64,000 nt of DNA from Siphonodentalium dalli (GCA_032622095.1 CP136062.1:131395282-131459281), one strand, 5' to 3'; numbered from the stretch's first letter, positions 1 to 10,671 are shown. Notes: generated by a model not told the origin, from the letters alone. Program-made: numbers and translations.

Positions 1-379
1 TATTCCTGTGGCTCGGTGCAAGTTGCATCAACATAAAAATAGAAGCAAGTTGGGGTCTGCGCGCGACGTCACATGTGAGAGTAAATATATAAAAGGTGTT
101 CCATAAAATCACAAAATTAATATTTTCCGTAATTTTTTATATGCAACTCCACTTGATATTTAATTTATTTCTAATAGAATTCCAGATAGCTGCCGCTAAT
201 TCAATCGAAGATCTATTCAAGCAATCAACAGGAACTTCTTTCACTGGGAAATAAATTTTTTCTTCTGAATTTTGTTCACAACCATGGACAGGAGTGTTGC
301 TATTTTTAGAACATTACAACATTTTTATTAAAAATCTATAATTTAACCATTTCTATGCTAAAGCCTCATTGATGAGTAG

Positions 380-511
380 TAAGCAGGATCGGAAAGTTCT
401 AATTTCCCAGGGTGAAAACCCTCTGTTGCTATATTATTATCAGACAATAGGGATAACATAGCAACAGAGCGTTTTCCCCCTGGGAAAGTAGAACTTTCCG
501 ATCCTGCTTAT
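380..511. repeat. Imperfect hairpin, 52-bp arms
   Basis: AAGCAGGATCGGAAAGTTCT and its inverse AGAACTTTCCGATCCTGCTT, with the arms continuing through CAGAG/CTCTG and GTTGCTAT/ATAGCAAC to a short AT loop. Confidence 0.85.
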
Positions 512-1261
512 TATTTATCTCCTGCCCGGTTGCTTTATTATTGCTACAAACAATCTTGCCGTACTAGGTATAAGCTTCTCAGATACTGTACTAGCGAGTG
601 CCCCACACTCCAATATAGCTAGCCTCCTAGAGGTCATGTTGCTAAGCACAACAGAATAAACAACGAAGGAAACACTATCCAGGACATAGCGATCAGTGAG
701 GCTAACATAGCCTTATACTACACAATCCACAATCTCCACATCAAAAAGACAAAATATTAGCCTCCGGGCAACCTTTCTGGAGTGCAATGTATCAAAGATC
801 AAGTCCCACCGGCTGGACTAATAGAAATTAAATGGATCTACAGCCTTCGTAAGCTTTTATTACATATCTATCAACGTAATTCGCATGATCGCACGAGTTT
901 CCAGGCGTGTGATAATTCTCAGAATCGCACTAGTGCAATCTGTTGACGGAATTATTTCATTCAGTGTTGTTAGACTGGTTCTCGCCGTTACTATTTTTAC
1001 TTTTTCAATCACGACAATAAAGAAACAATTAGCGATCAATCAATGAGATGATTCATTCAAGTAGTTTCATTTCAAGAATATGTTTGTCGAGGCACAGAAT
1101 TTAATTTCAAATGCATCATTAAAGATGGGTCAAGGTCACTCGCGGATAGATTGTTGCGTTAACCCTAAAATGCCGTTAAAACTCAATTAAATTCACATTT
1201 TCTGTACCGGAGATGTACGATTGTGAGTCAACTTACTATGATACGGAGATATGTAATAAAA

Positions 1262-1377
1262 ATAGAACCGCATGAGTGTCTGGATTTTGATGAATTATCG
1301 CACTTGATTTGTTGGCGGAACGCCAACAAATCTTGTGCGATAATTTCGTCAAAATCCAGACACTCTTGCGGTTCTAT
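1262..1377. repeat. Near-perfect hairpin, 57-bp arms, almost no loop
   Basis: ATAGAACCGCATGAGTGTCT at the left and its inverse at the right; the fold centre is in GGCGGAACGCC near 1319. Only a few mismatches per arm. A plus-strand open frame across it is a by-product. Confidence 0.9.
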
Positions 1378-1435
1378 CTATATACCAATCGGCCTGAACA
1401 AGATGAACTTTTATTCTTTTAAGTCATCTCTTTCA

Positions 1436-1942
1436 TTATCATTGGTGAGTAGTTATCCCATAGGAAATTTTCAGATAATAGGTGTAACCCTCTCTATACT
1501 AAAGCATCATCGACAAGTAGTTATCCCAAGGAAATGTTCAGATAATAAGTTGAACCCTTTCTAAATGGTACTAAAGTATCATTGATGAGTACTTATCCCA
1601 TAGGAAATGTTCAGATAATAAGTGTAACCCTTTTTATAGTAAAGCATCATTGATGAGTAGTTATCCCATATGAAATGTTCAGATAATAAGTGTAACCCTC
1701 TCTGTACTAAAGCATCATTGATGAGTATTTATCCCACAGGAAATGTTCAGATAATAAGTTCAACAAACGTTTGTTGAACTTATTATCTAAACATTTCCCT
1801 TAATAAATAGGGCTCCTTCAACACTTTTATTTATCTGCCGTCAGCTTTTATCACCTCAACATCCTTCCAAATCAATAATAGACTATTCTGATATACTCTG
1901 TTTAACTGACTGGGAGAATCCATATAGTATAGAAAGGGTTAA
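1436..1942. mobile_element. TTAA-type hairpin element (family B) with internal 68-bp tandem repeats
   Basis: Five units with AGTTATCCCA or close variants at 1451, 1519, 1591, 1659 and 1727, each followed by GTTCAGATAATAAG (one GTTCAG reads TTTCAG), lead into the usual hairpin (GTTGAACTTATTATCT) and a right end TATAGAAAGGGTTAA. Other family B copies have one such unit, so this copy has amplified its left arm. Confidence 0.75.
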
Positions 1943-2233
1943 AACACTTTTAATTTATACACCAGATGTTTCTCTTGTGTATTTAGGGAATAATAATGAG
2001 AATGCATTTCGAAAAAGACTTTCATGGAATTTTTTGTTGTTGATGTCGTCATTGGTAGTATTGCGAAAAAGAGATAGAGCATCATTAAAGAACTATTAAG
2101 ACAAATTTTGTTGCGTCCATTGCGTTGAGTGTTGGATTGTGTTGAAATTGAAATTTTTGTTTGATCAAAGATGGCAACTTAGTCTGCAAAGCAAACAAAT
2201 TTAACTTGTGTTTATGAGACAGTTGAGACCTAC

Positions 2234-2351
2234 CTTTTATGGTGAATTTGAACTTATCATTATCCGCCTTGATTCCAGCAATCTCTACCTCAACAAAGGG
2301 GCAGCTTATTGCCCGGATTTCTTTAACCCCAACATGTCTAGCACCAATTAA
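2234..2351 (-). CDS. PLCG: PLCG window exon 16: start of the C2 domain (gene continues below position 1)
   Basis: The exon has 118 nt, phase 0 in and 1 out, with a CTTGCAG acceptor and a GTAGGT donor. It reads LIGARHVGVKEIRAISCPFV, then EVEIAGIKADNDKFKFTIK. G-A-R-H and C-P-F-V-E-V-E-I are PLC gamma C2 landmarks (human: G-A-R-H-L-P-K and C-P-F-V-E-I-E-V). The expected next exon, beginning near an N-G-L-N-P-x-W motif, was searched for by eye in 1-2233 and not found, so the C-terminus lies outside the window. Confidence 0.96.
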
Positions 2352-2793
2352 CTGCAAGAAGAAGCACATTTTCAAAGATTTATTTTTATACTAATTTCTA
2401 TTAACCTCCTTGCTACTATACGTCAGTACTGAGTACGGTCATAAAATGTCATGCTGTGCGATTATCGTCCGTACTGAGTACGAACCTACTTCAGCACACT
2501 AGCAATATTCATAACTGGAAATCAGAGACTGGTGCATCGGAACAACTGTATCTCAGAGTTTCAAACAGTGTATGATGTTCCACGAATGTGAATGATAATT
2601 ATTTTTTTTAATTCTCCTTACCGAACTCAAAACAATTGCGCATTGTGCATGGCAAACCAACAGAGATGAAGACATACTTCCAGAAAAGTGTTTGTCAATA
2701 CTAATGATACCGTGAGGAGCCAGTCAGTGGGGTAAATTTAATTGATGGGAACTTTTCTACAGTAGTTGCAAGGTGCAATGAAAATAGGGCATA

Positions 2794-3057
2794 TTAATCA
2801 TTTCTTTACTAAATACTCATTGACGAGTAGTTCCCTTCGGAATTGTCCAGATAATAAGTTCAACAATAGGTATTTTGATGAACTTATTATCTGAACATTT
2901 ACACCAATGTATAAGAATTCTTCTGCAGTTGTATTATCCTTTTGTCTGTCTGTCATCTGATTATTTTCACTGAACACACCTTCAAATGAATAATAGACCA
3001 TTCCAATGTATACTTTTATAACTAAATGGGAGAATCCATTTAGTAAAGAAAGGATGA
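2794..3057. mobile_element. TTAA-type hairpin element, family B
   Basis: The ends are TTAATCATTTCTTTACT and TTTAGTAAAGAAAGG. The centre is a hairpin of GTTCAGATAATAAGTTC and its inverse, then CTCCAAATGAATAATAGACC-like sequence. Further family B copies: 21788-22037, 24410-24629 (partial), 25971-26150, 26625-26878, 33081-33345, 60754-60981, and a fragment at 62822-62945. Confidence 0.8.
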
Positions 3058-3889
3058 ACAATGGTCTATCTCTTCCCAGAAAGTATAGATTCCGGGGTAT
3101 AATATAATACATATGAATCGTGGACACCAGTCCGGAAAAGTTTCTATCAATTAATATAAATTTTACTTAGAATTTCTTAGTAAATTCGCGAGAAAGTTTC
3201 AGGGGCTATTTTTAGAACAGAAATCCAAGAAGGAGAAACCTATCTTGTTAACCTCCTCAATCACAGCAAATTGCAATTTGACTATAGATTTCATCACGCT
3301 CTTATGATCGAAATAAACCACTTTATAGACAAATAATATAAAAGTTATGGTGTTGAATTGTGGTCTGGGAGAGATAGACCATATTAGAAAGTGAAATAAA
3401 GTGTGGCGAAAGTGGCTAAAAAGTATGGTACTGCAAATATTCGATGTTCGATTCAGTCTCAATATTTGATTCGAAAATTTTTGTTTAAAATCGATCGAAT
3501 ATTTCAAAGGAGACTGCTAGGTGTTGTAACTGATGTTCTACCATCCTCAGTTAACATTTTGAATACATTTCGCCCAATTCAGAAAACAATTGCAAGTAAA
3601 GTGTAATTGGGAATTGTGAAATACACAATACACATCGGAACAATTCTATAATGGCAAACTGGAATAATGTATAATTCATTCAGTTGGACAAGCATAAACT
3701 CACTTTTCAACTCACCACCACACACTCAACCTATACGGATGAAGATAGCATTGATTTATCAAGGTCTCATTGGGAGTTATGACCTACATCTGCATGCAAT
3801 ATGTATTTTCTTGGCAATACACACAAAATGACATGTTATAACTTAACCAATATGAAATCAATAAGTTTTCAATGCGTAAATGACCTTAC

Positions 3890-3992
3890 CGTGACACTCA
3901 TTGTCAGTTGCTCCACACCCTTATGAGTGTATGTGTCATATGGTTCAAAGTCATCATTCAGCATACAATCTGGCTGTAGGACATAGCCACAC
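3890..3992 (-). CDS. PLCG: PLCG window exon 15: end of Y-box and linker to C2
   Basis: The exon has 103 nt, phase 2 in and 0 out, with a GTTGCAG acceptor and a GTAAGG donor. It reads CGYVLQPDCMLNDDFEPYD, then THKGVEQLTMSVT. C-G-Y-V-L-Q-P is the conserved end of the catalytic barrel in PLC gamma; the last residues begin the first strand of the C2 domain, continued in the exon at 2351. Confidence 0.96.
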
Positions 3993-4069
3993 CTGCAACA
4001 CAGAATTACAAGCAATTCCATTTATGTCTACTTAAAAGCAACACAAAAAGAAATTGAAAGGCTATTCCT

Positions 4070-4903
4070 TAAGGAAAGTGTCAATGACACTGTAGCACAA
4101 CTTGGAGAAGGGCTAATTTCATATGCTACAGTCAATGGAGAGATTAGGAATGCGAAAAGTTGAAATGTAATACTAGATGTCAACATGAAGAACATATAAA
4201 GTAAAATCCAACACGGCTGCTGGCAGCCATTTTCTCTGGTGAAATTTAAAAAAAAATTGATAGGTCCCATCTAGTGGTCACCCCAAAGATCAATATGAAG
4301 TTTAGTGACGATCAGATGAGAGATGTGGTATGTAGGTGTGCTAAAGGATTTAGCCATGCAAATAGTAAAATCCAAGATGGCTGAGGGCAGCCATGTTTTT
4401 TAACAAATTTTGGACAAAAAATTGATGACTCCCATCTAGAGATCACCCCGAAGATCCAAATGAAGTTTGGTGACGATCGGATGAGAGATGTGACCTGTAG
4501 GGTGTACTAATTGAAATTGTTGATGCACAGATGGACAGATGGACACCAATCCATGGCAATAGCTCAATCTTGACTTTGTTAAGTTGAGCTAAAAACAATT
4601 CTCCAATAAATGCGGGTTGCAGGGTGTGCCGATGGATTCAAATTTGAAATCCAAGATGGCTGCTGGTGGCCATGTTTTTATAACAGATTTCAGAAAAAAT
4701 CGATGGCACCAATCTCGAGGACACCCACGAAGATTCATATGATGTTTGGTGATGATTGAATGAGAGATGCAACCTGTAGGGTGTGCTAATGGAAATTGTT
4801 GATGGATGCACACACGAATGCACATACAGACAAATGGATGAATGACTGACCGATGCCAACTCATGGCAATAGCTCAAACTTTACTTTGTAAAGTTGAGCT
4901 AAA
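4070..4903. repeat. Copy of the GATGGCTGC repeat family
   Basis: It opens AAAGTGTCAATGACACTGTA and contains three GATGGCTG-type units; CATGGCAATAGCTCAA closes at 4553-4590 and again at 4861-4903, each with a short hairpin ending GTTGAGCTAAAA. Same family as 33896-35742 without the large amplification. Confidence 0.85.
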
Positions 4904-5015
4904 AAGTAAAATTGGTTTCATAAAAATTACCCTTGAACCCTGAATACATCTTTAAAGCGTGGGACAATATAATGTTCGTTGCAAATAATATCGTAAAAAT
5001 AAATGTGATACTCAC

Positions 5016-5186
5016 TTTCCATTGTTTATGAACAAGCCCTCGTTGAGCTGCATTCCACGATCTGGTGTTTGATAGTTGAGGGAGACCATCTGACAACCCG
5101 AGACCCATGATGGAAATGGGTCATAATTAGAAGAATCTAATCTTGTCCCATTGGGGAAGACTCGACTTAGTTGCTTCCTGTTGTAA
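5016..5186 (-). CDS. PLCG: PLCG window exon 14: catalytic Y-box core
   Basis: The exon has 171 nt, phase 2 in and 2 out. It starts after an AC acceptor (U12 type) and ends at a GTGAGT donor. It reads [20 protein letters not shown], then [20 protein letters not shown] and [20 protein letters not shown] and S-L-N-Y-Q-T-P-D are invariant Y-box landmarks. The arginine of L-S-R-V-F corresponds to Arg549 of PLC delta 1. Two residues on, where the family normally has tyrosine (Tyr551, packing on the inositol ring), this gene has phenylalanine. The exon start is fixed by the U12 branch box and phase. Confidence 0.95.
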
Positions 5187-6154
5187 GTGAAGTATGTTAA
5201 GGAGATAATGCTGAATTTTTTTTTTATGCTGGCATCAGATGATTTTCAATAAAGAATCCGAACAAATTTTATCACACACATAGACAACAAGGCTATTATA
5301 AAAGTGTCATTATTTGAAGCAACTAACTTAAGATTTCCAACTGCACACCTTGTCATAGGAACCAAATTTTCAATGGTGGTTGTTAAATTTTCACCAACCT
5401 TGGTCAGAATTTTTCGACTGGCACCAAACATTTCTAGCTCGGAAATTTTCAACAAAAAAATATCCAATGGTGTGAAATTTTCCATTTATCAGCTCTTAAT
5501 AGGTTAAAGTTTGATTAATTGAAGAGAAATATTCAACTCTTGGTAATAAAAAAACACATATTCACACCAACTAAGTACTGCTTATAAATCAGAGCAATCT
5601 CAAGCTAGTTTTTAATCTGAAACTTCCAATTGCTGTTTTTTCAGACATGGGAGTTTCAACTGTTAAAAGAGCATCGTTAGATTTTGGCAAAACACACCAT
5701 GGTAATTCCAACAAAGGGCCATAACTCTGGTAACATAAATTGGCAGCCGAAACCCAAATACGAACTTAACCTGTATTTTGGGCCAGTAAACTCACATAAT
5801 ATATTTCATTCCATTCAGTTATCACACGGAATTGAAAATTGAGTGGAAATTCCAACAAAAAGGGCCATAACTCTGGTGAAAATTGGCATGCAGAACCCAA
5901 ATTTGAATTAAAAAAAAAATATGTGCTAGAAAACCCACATACCAAATTTTATTCCATTCAGTTCAGTCTTACTAAAGTTATCATCTGGAAATGAAAAAAA
6001 GCAAAACAGACAGAGGGACAGCCAGACATACGGACAGAACAATAAAACATAAGGTCCCGTTTTTTTTAAACTGGGCGTATAAAAATTGTGTCTTCAATTA
6101 TATTGGGGGTATCATGAATGACATAGTAGCCTAATAAGCCAGCATATAGTGAGT

Positions 6155-6490
6155 CTGACAATTGCAGAATGAGGTCCCCAGAAGGTGAATTTAGTGATGC
6201 TATCCTGCATAGCGGGCTATCATCACCAAATTCACCCTCTGGGAACCTCAACTGCTATGGGAAACCTAGGATCATATTTAAGTTCCCCAGTTGACATTGG
6301 TCACTTTGATTATGCAGTTTTATCTTCTGCAATTTAAGGGATATAGAAACTACCCAAAAGGGGAAAAGTAGATACTTCCCATAAGATAAGGCCTAAGCAA
6401 AATAAGGCCACCAGAGGTTGAATGCTAGCCACTGTGGGATAGCATCACTAAATTCACCCTCTGGGGGGTCCTCATTCTGCAACATTACTA
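6155..6490. mobile_element. Family C element (hairpin at each end)
   Basis: Two hairpins built on GAGGTCCCCAGAAGGTGAAT or its inverse enclose a unique middle (CCCCAGTTGACATTGG). The family recurs at 15294-15397, 17362-17858, 21065-21515, 27160-27350, 27425-27860 and 37571-38796. Confidence 0.75.
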
Positions 6491-6554
6491 ATTTCAGGTA
6501 TTCTGTCCCAAGGCTCTGTTCTACCAATTAGTCAGTTAATTGGTCAGTTAATTT

Positions 6555-6788
6555 ACCCTTCCATGACTGGATCTTCCTGAAATTTGGCGAAAACCCTGTG
6601 CCAATGCATTCTCTTATATATGCGAGTCTCCCAAAGAGAGAATACATCGGCCTACCAATATTTACCTTGACCTTGTAAGCCAATGTATTCTCTTATATAT
6701 GCGAGGCCCCTATGGCAGACTCTCATAAGGGAATGCACTGGCACATGATCTTTAATGCTGCAACAGCGCAGCTCCCTTCATGAAAGGG
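6555..6788. mobile_element. TTAA-type double-hairpin element, family A (inverted copy)
   Basis: Two hairpins built from ATTCTCTTATATATGCGAG and its inverse, ends ACCCTTCCATGACTGG and CTTCATGAAAGGG. It abuts the hairpin element 6791-7210. Confidence 0.8.
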
Positions 6789-6790
6789 TG

Positions 6791-7210
6791 AAAGGGGCAA
6801 TGTACACTAAATCCAGTCATTTATGGAACCATCTGCTTTTATACTCAACATAATATATGCAACAAATGAATGAATTTGAGCCATGGATTAGTGCAACATA
6901 CCATCGTGTGCTCTGTGAACGATACAAACAACATGGTAATTATGACGAAAATAAATTTATGATTGGAGTCATAAATTTATTTTCAAATGGAAATAACATG
7001 GTAATTATAATGAAAATGAATTTATGACTGGAGTCATAAATTCATTTTCATTATAATTACCATGTTATTTGCATCATTCATAGAGCACAAGAGTGTATGA
7101 TGTTGTACTAATCCATGGGTCAAATTGATTCATTTGTTGCATATATTCTGTTGAGTATAAAATGAGATGGTCTCATAAATGGCCGGATTTAGTGTACAGT
7201 ACCCCTTTAA
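6791..7210. mobile_element. Family G palindromic element
   Basis: Outer inverted repeats with TGTACACTAAATCC (about 6800-6860 and 7130-7200), then CAACAAATGAATGAATTTGA and its inverse, then an inner hairpin GTCATAAATTCATTTTCATT that is partly doubled. A shorter copy lies at 36528-36768. Confidence 0.8.
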
Positions 7211-7761
7211 TGTCAATTTTCATAGTTATACCAGATTAAGTGATTTCCAGGCATTACAATACCAAGACAGTGCCTGACTCTTCCCTGCAAACGTTCACTC
7301 AGAAAAAGTCACTCCCCTTAAAATATACTTCACCAAACATTTGTGCTTCAACCACAAGTTCACAATTGGATTAGGATGATGCTGCTGAATAGCTAGTGTT
7401 CAGCATGGGTCCAGTTGATAGGATACATAGATATAATGACACAAGGAGGGATACAGTTATGTAGTATGCATGCTACAAGCTTGAATTGTTTGATGAAATA
7501 TACTAAACTTGCATGCTAAAACCAATTAGCAGAGGCCCCCATCTCAAAAAAATATATATGGAAATGTATCTGTCAATTTAGTACAGCGTGTCCAAGTGAA
7601 AACACAATACATAGTTATTACATACTCTTTCACCCATTTGTCATTTTTTTATGGAATATCACATAAATTTTGACAGGCAATCATGGTTCACATAATAAAT
7701 TCTGAAAAAAGTAACCCTATTGCCTCCTTCAAGGTTGGAATCAAATGACAATAAAGGATAT

Positions 7762-7852
7762 GCTGTGAAAAGTTTGGCAGTCGATTTTGTTGTCCATTTG
7801 TCTGCAATTTTTTCTTGTATTGATGACATTTCATAATAAGGACCAGGAATCT
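7762..7852 (-). CDS. PLCG: PLCG window exon 13: catalytic Y-box, ends at a U12-type AT-AC donor
   Basis: The exon has 91 nt, phase 1 in and 2 out. The acceptor is TTACAG; the donor is not GT. After GC the intron opens with ATATCCTTT, the exact U12-type donor consensus, and it ends at 5187. The exon reads IPGPYYEMSSIQEKIADKW and ends AKLFT. It aligns with the Y-box segment after V-V-Y-C; the second serine of M-S-S lies at the position of Ser522 of PLC delta 1, which contacts substrate phosphate. No GT donor in this stretch preserves both phase and family alignment, whereas the AT-AC junction gives A-Y-N-R-x-Q-L-S-R without a gap. Confidence 0.9.
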
Positions 7853-8367
7853 CTGTAATAGAAACACATCAACATGTAAGTGGTAAGTTAATAACTTTTC
7901 TTGAAATCTTGAAAAGCGGCTCTGTCAAAAATATTTCAAAACATGAAAATCAGTTAATGCAACCAATTATTTATACCCAATCAAACATAATACAATATCA
8001 ACATAGTGATTAATTTTAAGCAATGTATGAGTCCACAGCCAGTCACAGCGAAAGGTTTATGGTAGTTGCTAGGATACAATGCAGAGGCCATCGTCTGTTC
8101 AAATTAATACAATTGATTTTACAGTGTGTGCCTAACATAGAAAAAACAAAAGAACATACCTTGATCTTGTCTTAAATGTGAGAAATAAAATGAGTGTCAT
8201 GCAAAATGAAAGATACAGTTATAATCGTTGAATAATTTCCAACATCAGTGCTTGACTCACAAGGTGGATAGATTAAATAAAAATGTAGAGATTAATATTA
8301 TTCACCATAAGGTGTCTGACCTGTTCATGCCCTCTGGATATATTGTCCTTAGTAGGAACATCCAGTT

Positions 8368-8808
8368 TTATATTGTTTTGCCGACGTCGAGTATTGTGTT
8401 CGATGTCTGAGTCAGTGTTTGAGACATGTGACATGACGTGAGTGGTAGATGTGTTTGCTGGCTAGCTTTAGTGAGCATTTGGTATATCCCTGATGTGTTG
8501 TTGGATTCTTGTTGTAAGAGTTTAAAAAGATAGGTGATGGGTCCTGGCCTTGTATGAAGGACTTTTGTGAAGGGGGATATTGGTTTCCATGTGTGGAGGT
8601 GTATCATGTTTTCTGGCGGGATGTGATAGGACACGCCTTTGTTTTGCGTTCCTATTATCCTTGTTCGAGTTTGGTTCACCTGTGTCGGATTGTTCCGACT
8701 TTTGTGTCTGTGGTGAGCCGTAAATCGTTGGATGATTGTGCGGGTGTGATTTGTGTAGTCATATAGTAAGTAGTCGGGGTGATTAGTTACAAGATTAAAA
8801 TTTGGCAA
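8368..8808 (-). CDS. Uncharacterised 146-residue ORF in a PLCG intron
   Basis: The minus-strand frame is rich in threonine, histidine and glutamine (for example PENMIHLHTWKPISPFTK and RPGPITYLFKLLQQ). The plus strand here is G/T-rich, unlike the surroundings, so an open frame is favoured by composition. A 70-codon plus-strand frame overlaps it. No domain is recognised; it may be the remnant of a mobile element. Confidence 0.2.
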   Translation of the reverse strand: MPNFNLVTNHPDYLLYDYTNHTRTIIQRFTAHHRHKSRNNPTQVNQTRTRIIGTQNKGVSYHIPPENMIHLHTWKPISPFTKVLHTRPGPITYLFKLLQQESNNTSGIYQMLTKASQQTHLPLTSCHMSQTLTQTSNTILDVGKTI

Positions 8809-8934
8809 GGGAAGCCTAACTGTCTTAGTATAGCGTTTGTAGAGTTGAGTCTCATAAGTAAATTGCTTGTTAAGTATGATAACTTAGGTAATAAGTATTT
8901 GGTATACTTCACTATGTTTATAGTTTAGTAGGTT

Positions 8935-9400
8935 TACTGATTTCGCTTGGGTTAAAATCTTCAGGTGTTAAAACCCTAAACAAAACGATTGAACACTCCA
9001 TTGTTCTCATAGTGGTGAACATCCAATATCCAATTTCATTGAGATCTGATAACCGGTGGTGGAGATATCTGCTCAGACAGACAAAAGGCCAACATTTCCA
9101 GATAGTCAAAGATGAATATCTCAAGAACTGAAAACTCGAACAAAATGATTGAATACTCCATTAAATATACTCATAGTAGTGAACATCCACACCAAATTTC
9201 ATTGAAATCCAACAACGGACGGAGGAGACACCTGCCCGGACAGACAAAAAGCCAACAATTCCAGATACACTAAAATGAATAACTTTAGAACAGAAAACCC
9301 AAACAAATCGGTTGAACACTCCATTGAATGTCATCATAATTGTGAATATCCATACCAAATTTCATTGAGATCCAAACACTACTGTCCAAGTATGATATGA
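8935..9400. repeat. Three diverged tandem units of about 157 bp
   Basis: Units share AAACAAAACGATTGAACACT-like starts (about 8980, 9137, 9300) and a GGACAGACAAA block (CAGACAGACAAAAG in the first unit). A further partial unit with ACCAAATTTCATT lies at 9670-9740. Confidence 0.7.
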
Positions 9401-9826
9401 ACAGACATCGGATGTACATATGCATGCCCCGACGGTCGGACAGACAAACAAATGCAAAACAGTTTTTTGATGAAAGTGTCAATGACATTGAAGCTCAACT
9501 TGGAGAGAGGCCAATGTCAAATTTCACAGTTAATGGAGTGATAAGCAATTCGGAAAGTTGGTATGTCTATGTATCAAGATGGCCATGTTTTAAAACAGAA
9601 TTCAGAAGAAAAAAACACAGAACACAAACAATGTCATTGGGGCTCTTTTGAAAGTACTGCCGATGCTGAATATCCATACCAAATTTCATTCTGATTCGAT
9701 AACCCATGGCCAAGATATATGCCCGGAAGGACAAAATCAATCAAATTTTTCTTCGGGTGTATAATCTGGTATAATTACAACAAAAGAGAACTGCAGAAGA
9801 GAATGAATTCAGGCTACTATACTTAC

Positions 9827-9923
9827 TCTCTGGGTTGAATGGCACCGCTTGACAGTACACCACTATATCTGAAAGTTCTTTGGATATTTTTCTCTTTGTC
9901 TCTATTTTCTTTTCTTCTAAATT
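9827..9923 (-). CDS. PLCG: PLCG window exon 12: start of the catalytic Y-box
   Basis: The exon has 97 nt, phase 0 in and 1 out, with an ATGCAG acceptor and a GTAAGT donor. It reads NLEEKKIETKRKISKELSD, then IVVYCQAVPFNPE. The string E-L-S-D-I-V-V-Y-C is the near-invariant start of the PLC gamma Y-box, the second half of the TIM-barrel that hydrolyses phosphatidylinositol 4,5-bisphosphate. The X-box half with the catalytic histidines lies outside the window above 64000. Confidence 0.95.
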
Positions 9924-10377
9924 CTGCATTAGCAAAAACGAAAATTTTGGAGAACAGTTATTACCAGTGGGAGAATATGATGAATTGCTGGGTGAAAATA
10001 ATTACTAACTAGCTACCAGAGTTTAAATTTTTTTAATATTGAAGATATGGTTAATTATATAATCTGGATGAAAATGGGCATTTTCAAAGTAAAAGCCACG
10101 CACAAACCAACACTAAATTTCAAGTTCTCAGAAAAACTGGTTCTTTTCTCAGAATGTACTATGGGTTTCTATATATAACCCACTCTGGTTCAATTGAACT
10201 CTACCTGCTAAGAATTTCAAACTTCATGCAGGGTATACCTCCCTTAATGACTCGGTGAGGCCGCTGCTAACGGCAACATTTTACCCTCATTTGGTGGACT
10301 TCCGCGATATTAAGATATATACTTAGCGAACAGAGCAACATGTTGCCCTTATAAAGCACACAAAATGTAAAAAAAAA

Positions 10378-10602
10378 ATTGGGTCATTTTGTACCTTAAG
10401 TTTGGAAAGTTCCATCAGAACCAAAGTACAAAGTCTAAATGCACATGGACAACATTATCACAACAACATGCATGACAACAAATATTCCTCGGCCTCACCC
10501 TTAGGGCGTGAGAATCAAGTAGACCTACCAGATGACAATGTGATTGCCCTTGATATTCCTTTCAAAAGACCAAAAGCTGAGCCAACTCTCAGTGAAATGT
10601 AA
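10378..10602 (+). CDS. Possible terminal coding exon or retrocopy fragment, plus strand
   Basis: An open stretch ends in TAA. It reads SASPLGRENQVDLPDDNVIA, then LDIPFKRPKAEPTLSEM. The mix of acidic, proline and charged residues looks like a real C-terminus rather than random intron translation. No ATG lies near its start, so an upstream exon or a processed copy would be needed; CTTAAG before TTTGGAAAG could be an acceptor. It is opposite in strand to PLCG. The family is not recognised. Confidence 0.25.
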   Translation: MGSFCTLSLESSIRTKVQSLNAHGQHYHNNMHDNKYSSASPLGRENQVDLPDDNVIALDIPFKRPKAEPTLSEM

Positions 10603-10671
10603 CTCTTTACCAATTTCAAATTATTGAAAAGAAATCAGTATCTATGTTACATTCGCCCTATCAAAATTGAA

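Larger units (their letters stand above)
1..2233. other. PLCG: Downstream intron of PLCG to the window edge
   Basis: Apart from the hairpins at 380-511 and 1262-1377 and the family B element, no repeat or exon is recognised; the next C2 exon was not found. Confidence 0.5.
5187..7761 (-). other. PLCG: U12-type (AT-AC) intron in the PLCG Y-box
   Basis: On the minus strand the 2,575-nt intron opens with ATATCCTTT (7761-7753), identical to the minor-spliceosome donor consensus. Near its end is CTCCTTAAC (5204-5196), one base from the U12 branch consensus TTCCTTAAC. The AC acceptor (5188-5187) lies ten bases beyond the branch adenosine, inside the narrow spacing typical of the class. The three signals together are hard to get by chance, and the resulting junction restores codon phase and family alignment. 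Inside are GGGCCATAAC-type degenerate repeats (about 5700-6060), two hairpin elements and a TTAA element. Confidence 0.92.

Noticed and set aside
1223..1564. 113-codon plus-strand open frame
   Set aside because: It crosses the 1262-1377 hairpin and family B repeat; the frame is open by chance and has no domain.
7750..7765. GT donor at the TTATTGTCATTT site for PLCG exon 13
   Set aside because: Using it adds residues absent from the family and leaves the Y-N-R part of the next exon untranslated; the U12 AT-AC junction fits phase and alignment exactly.
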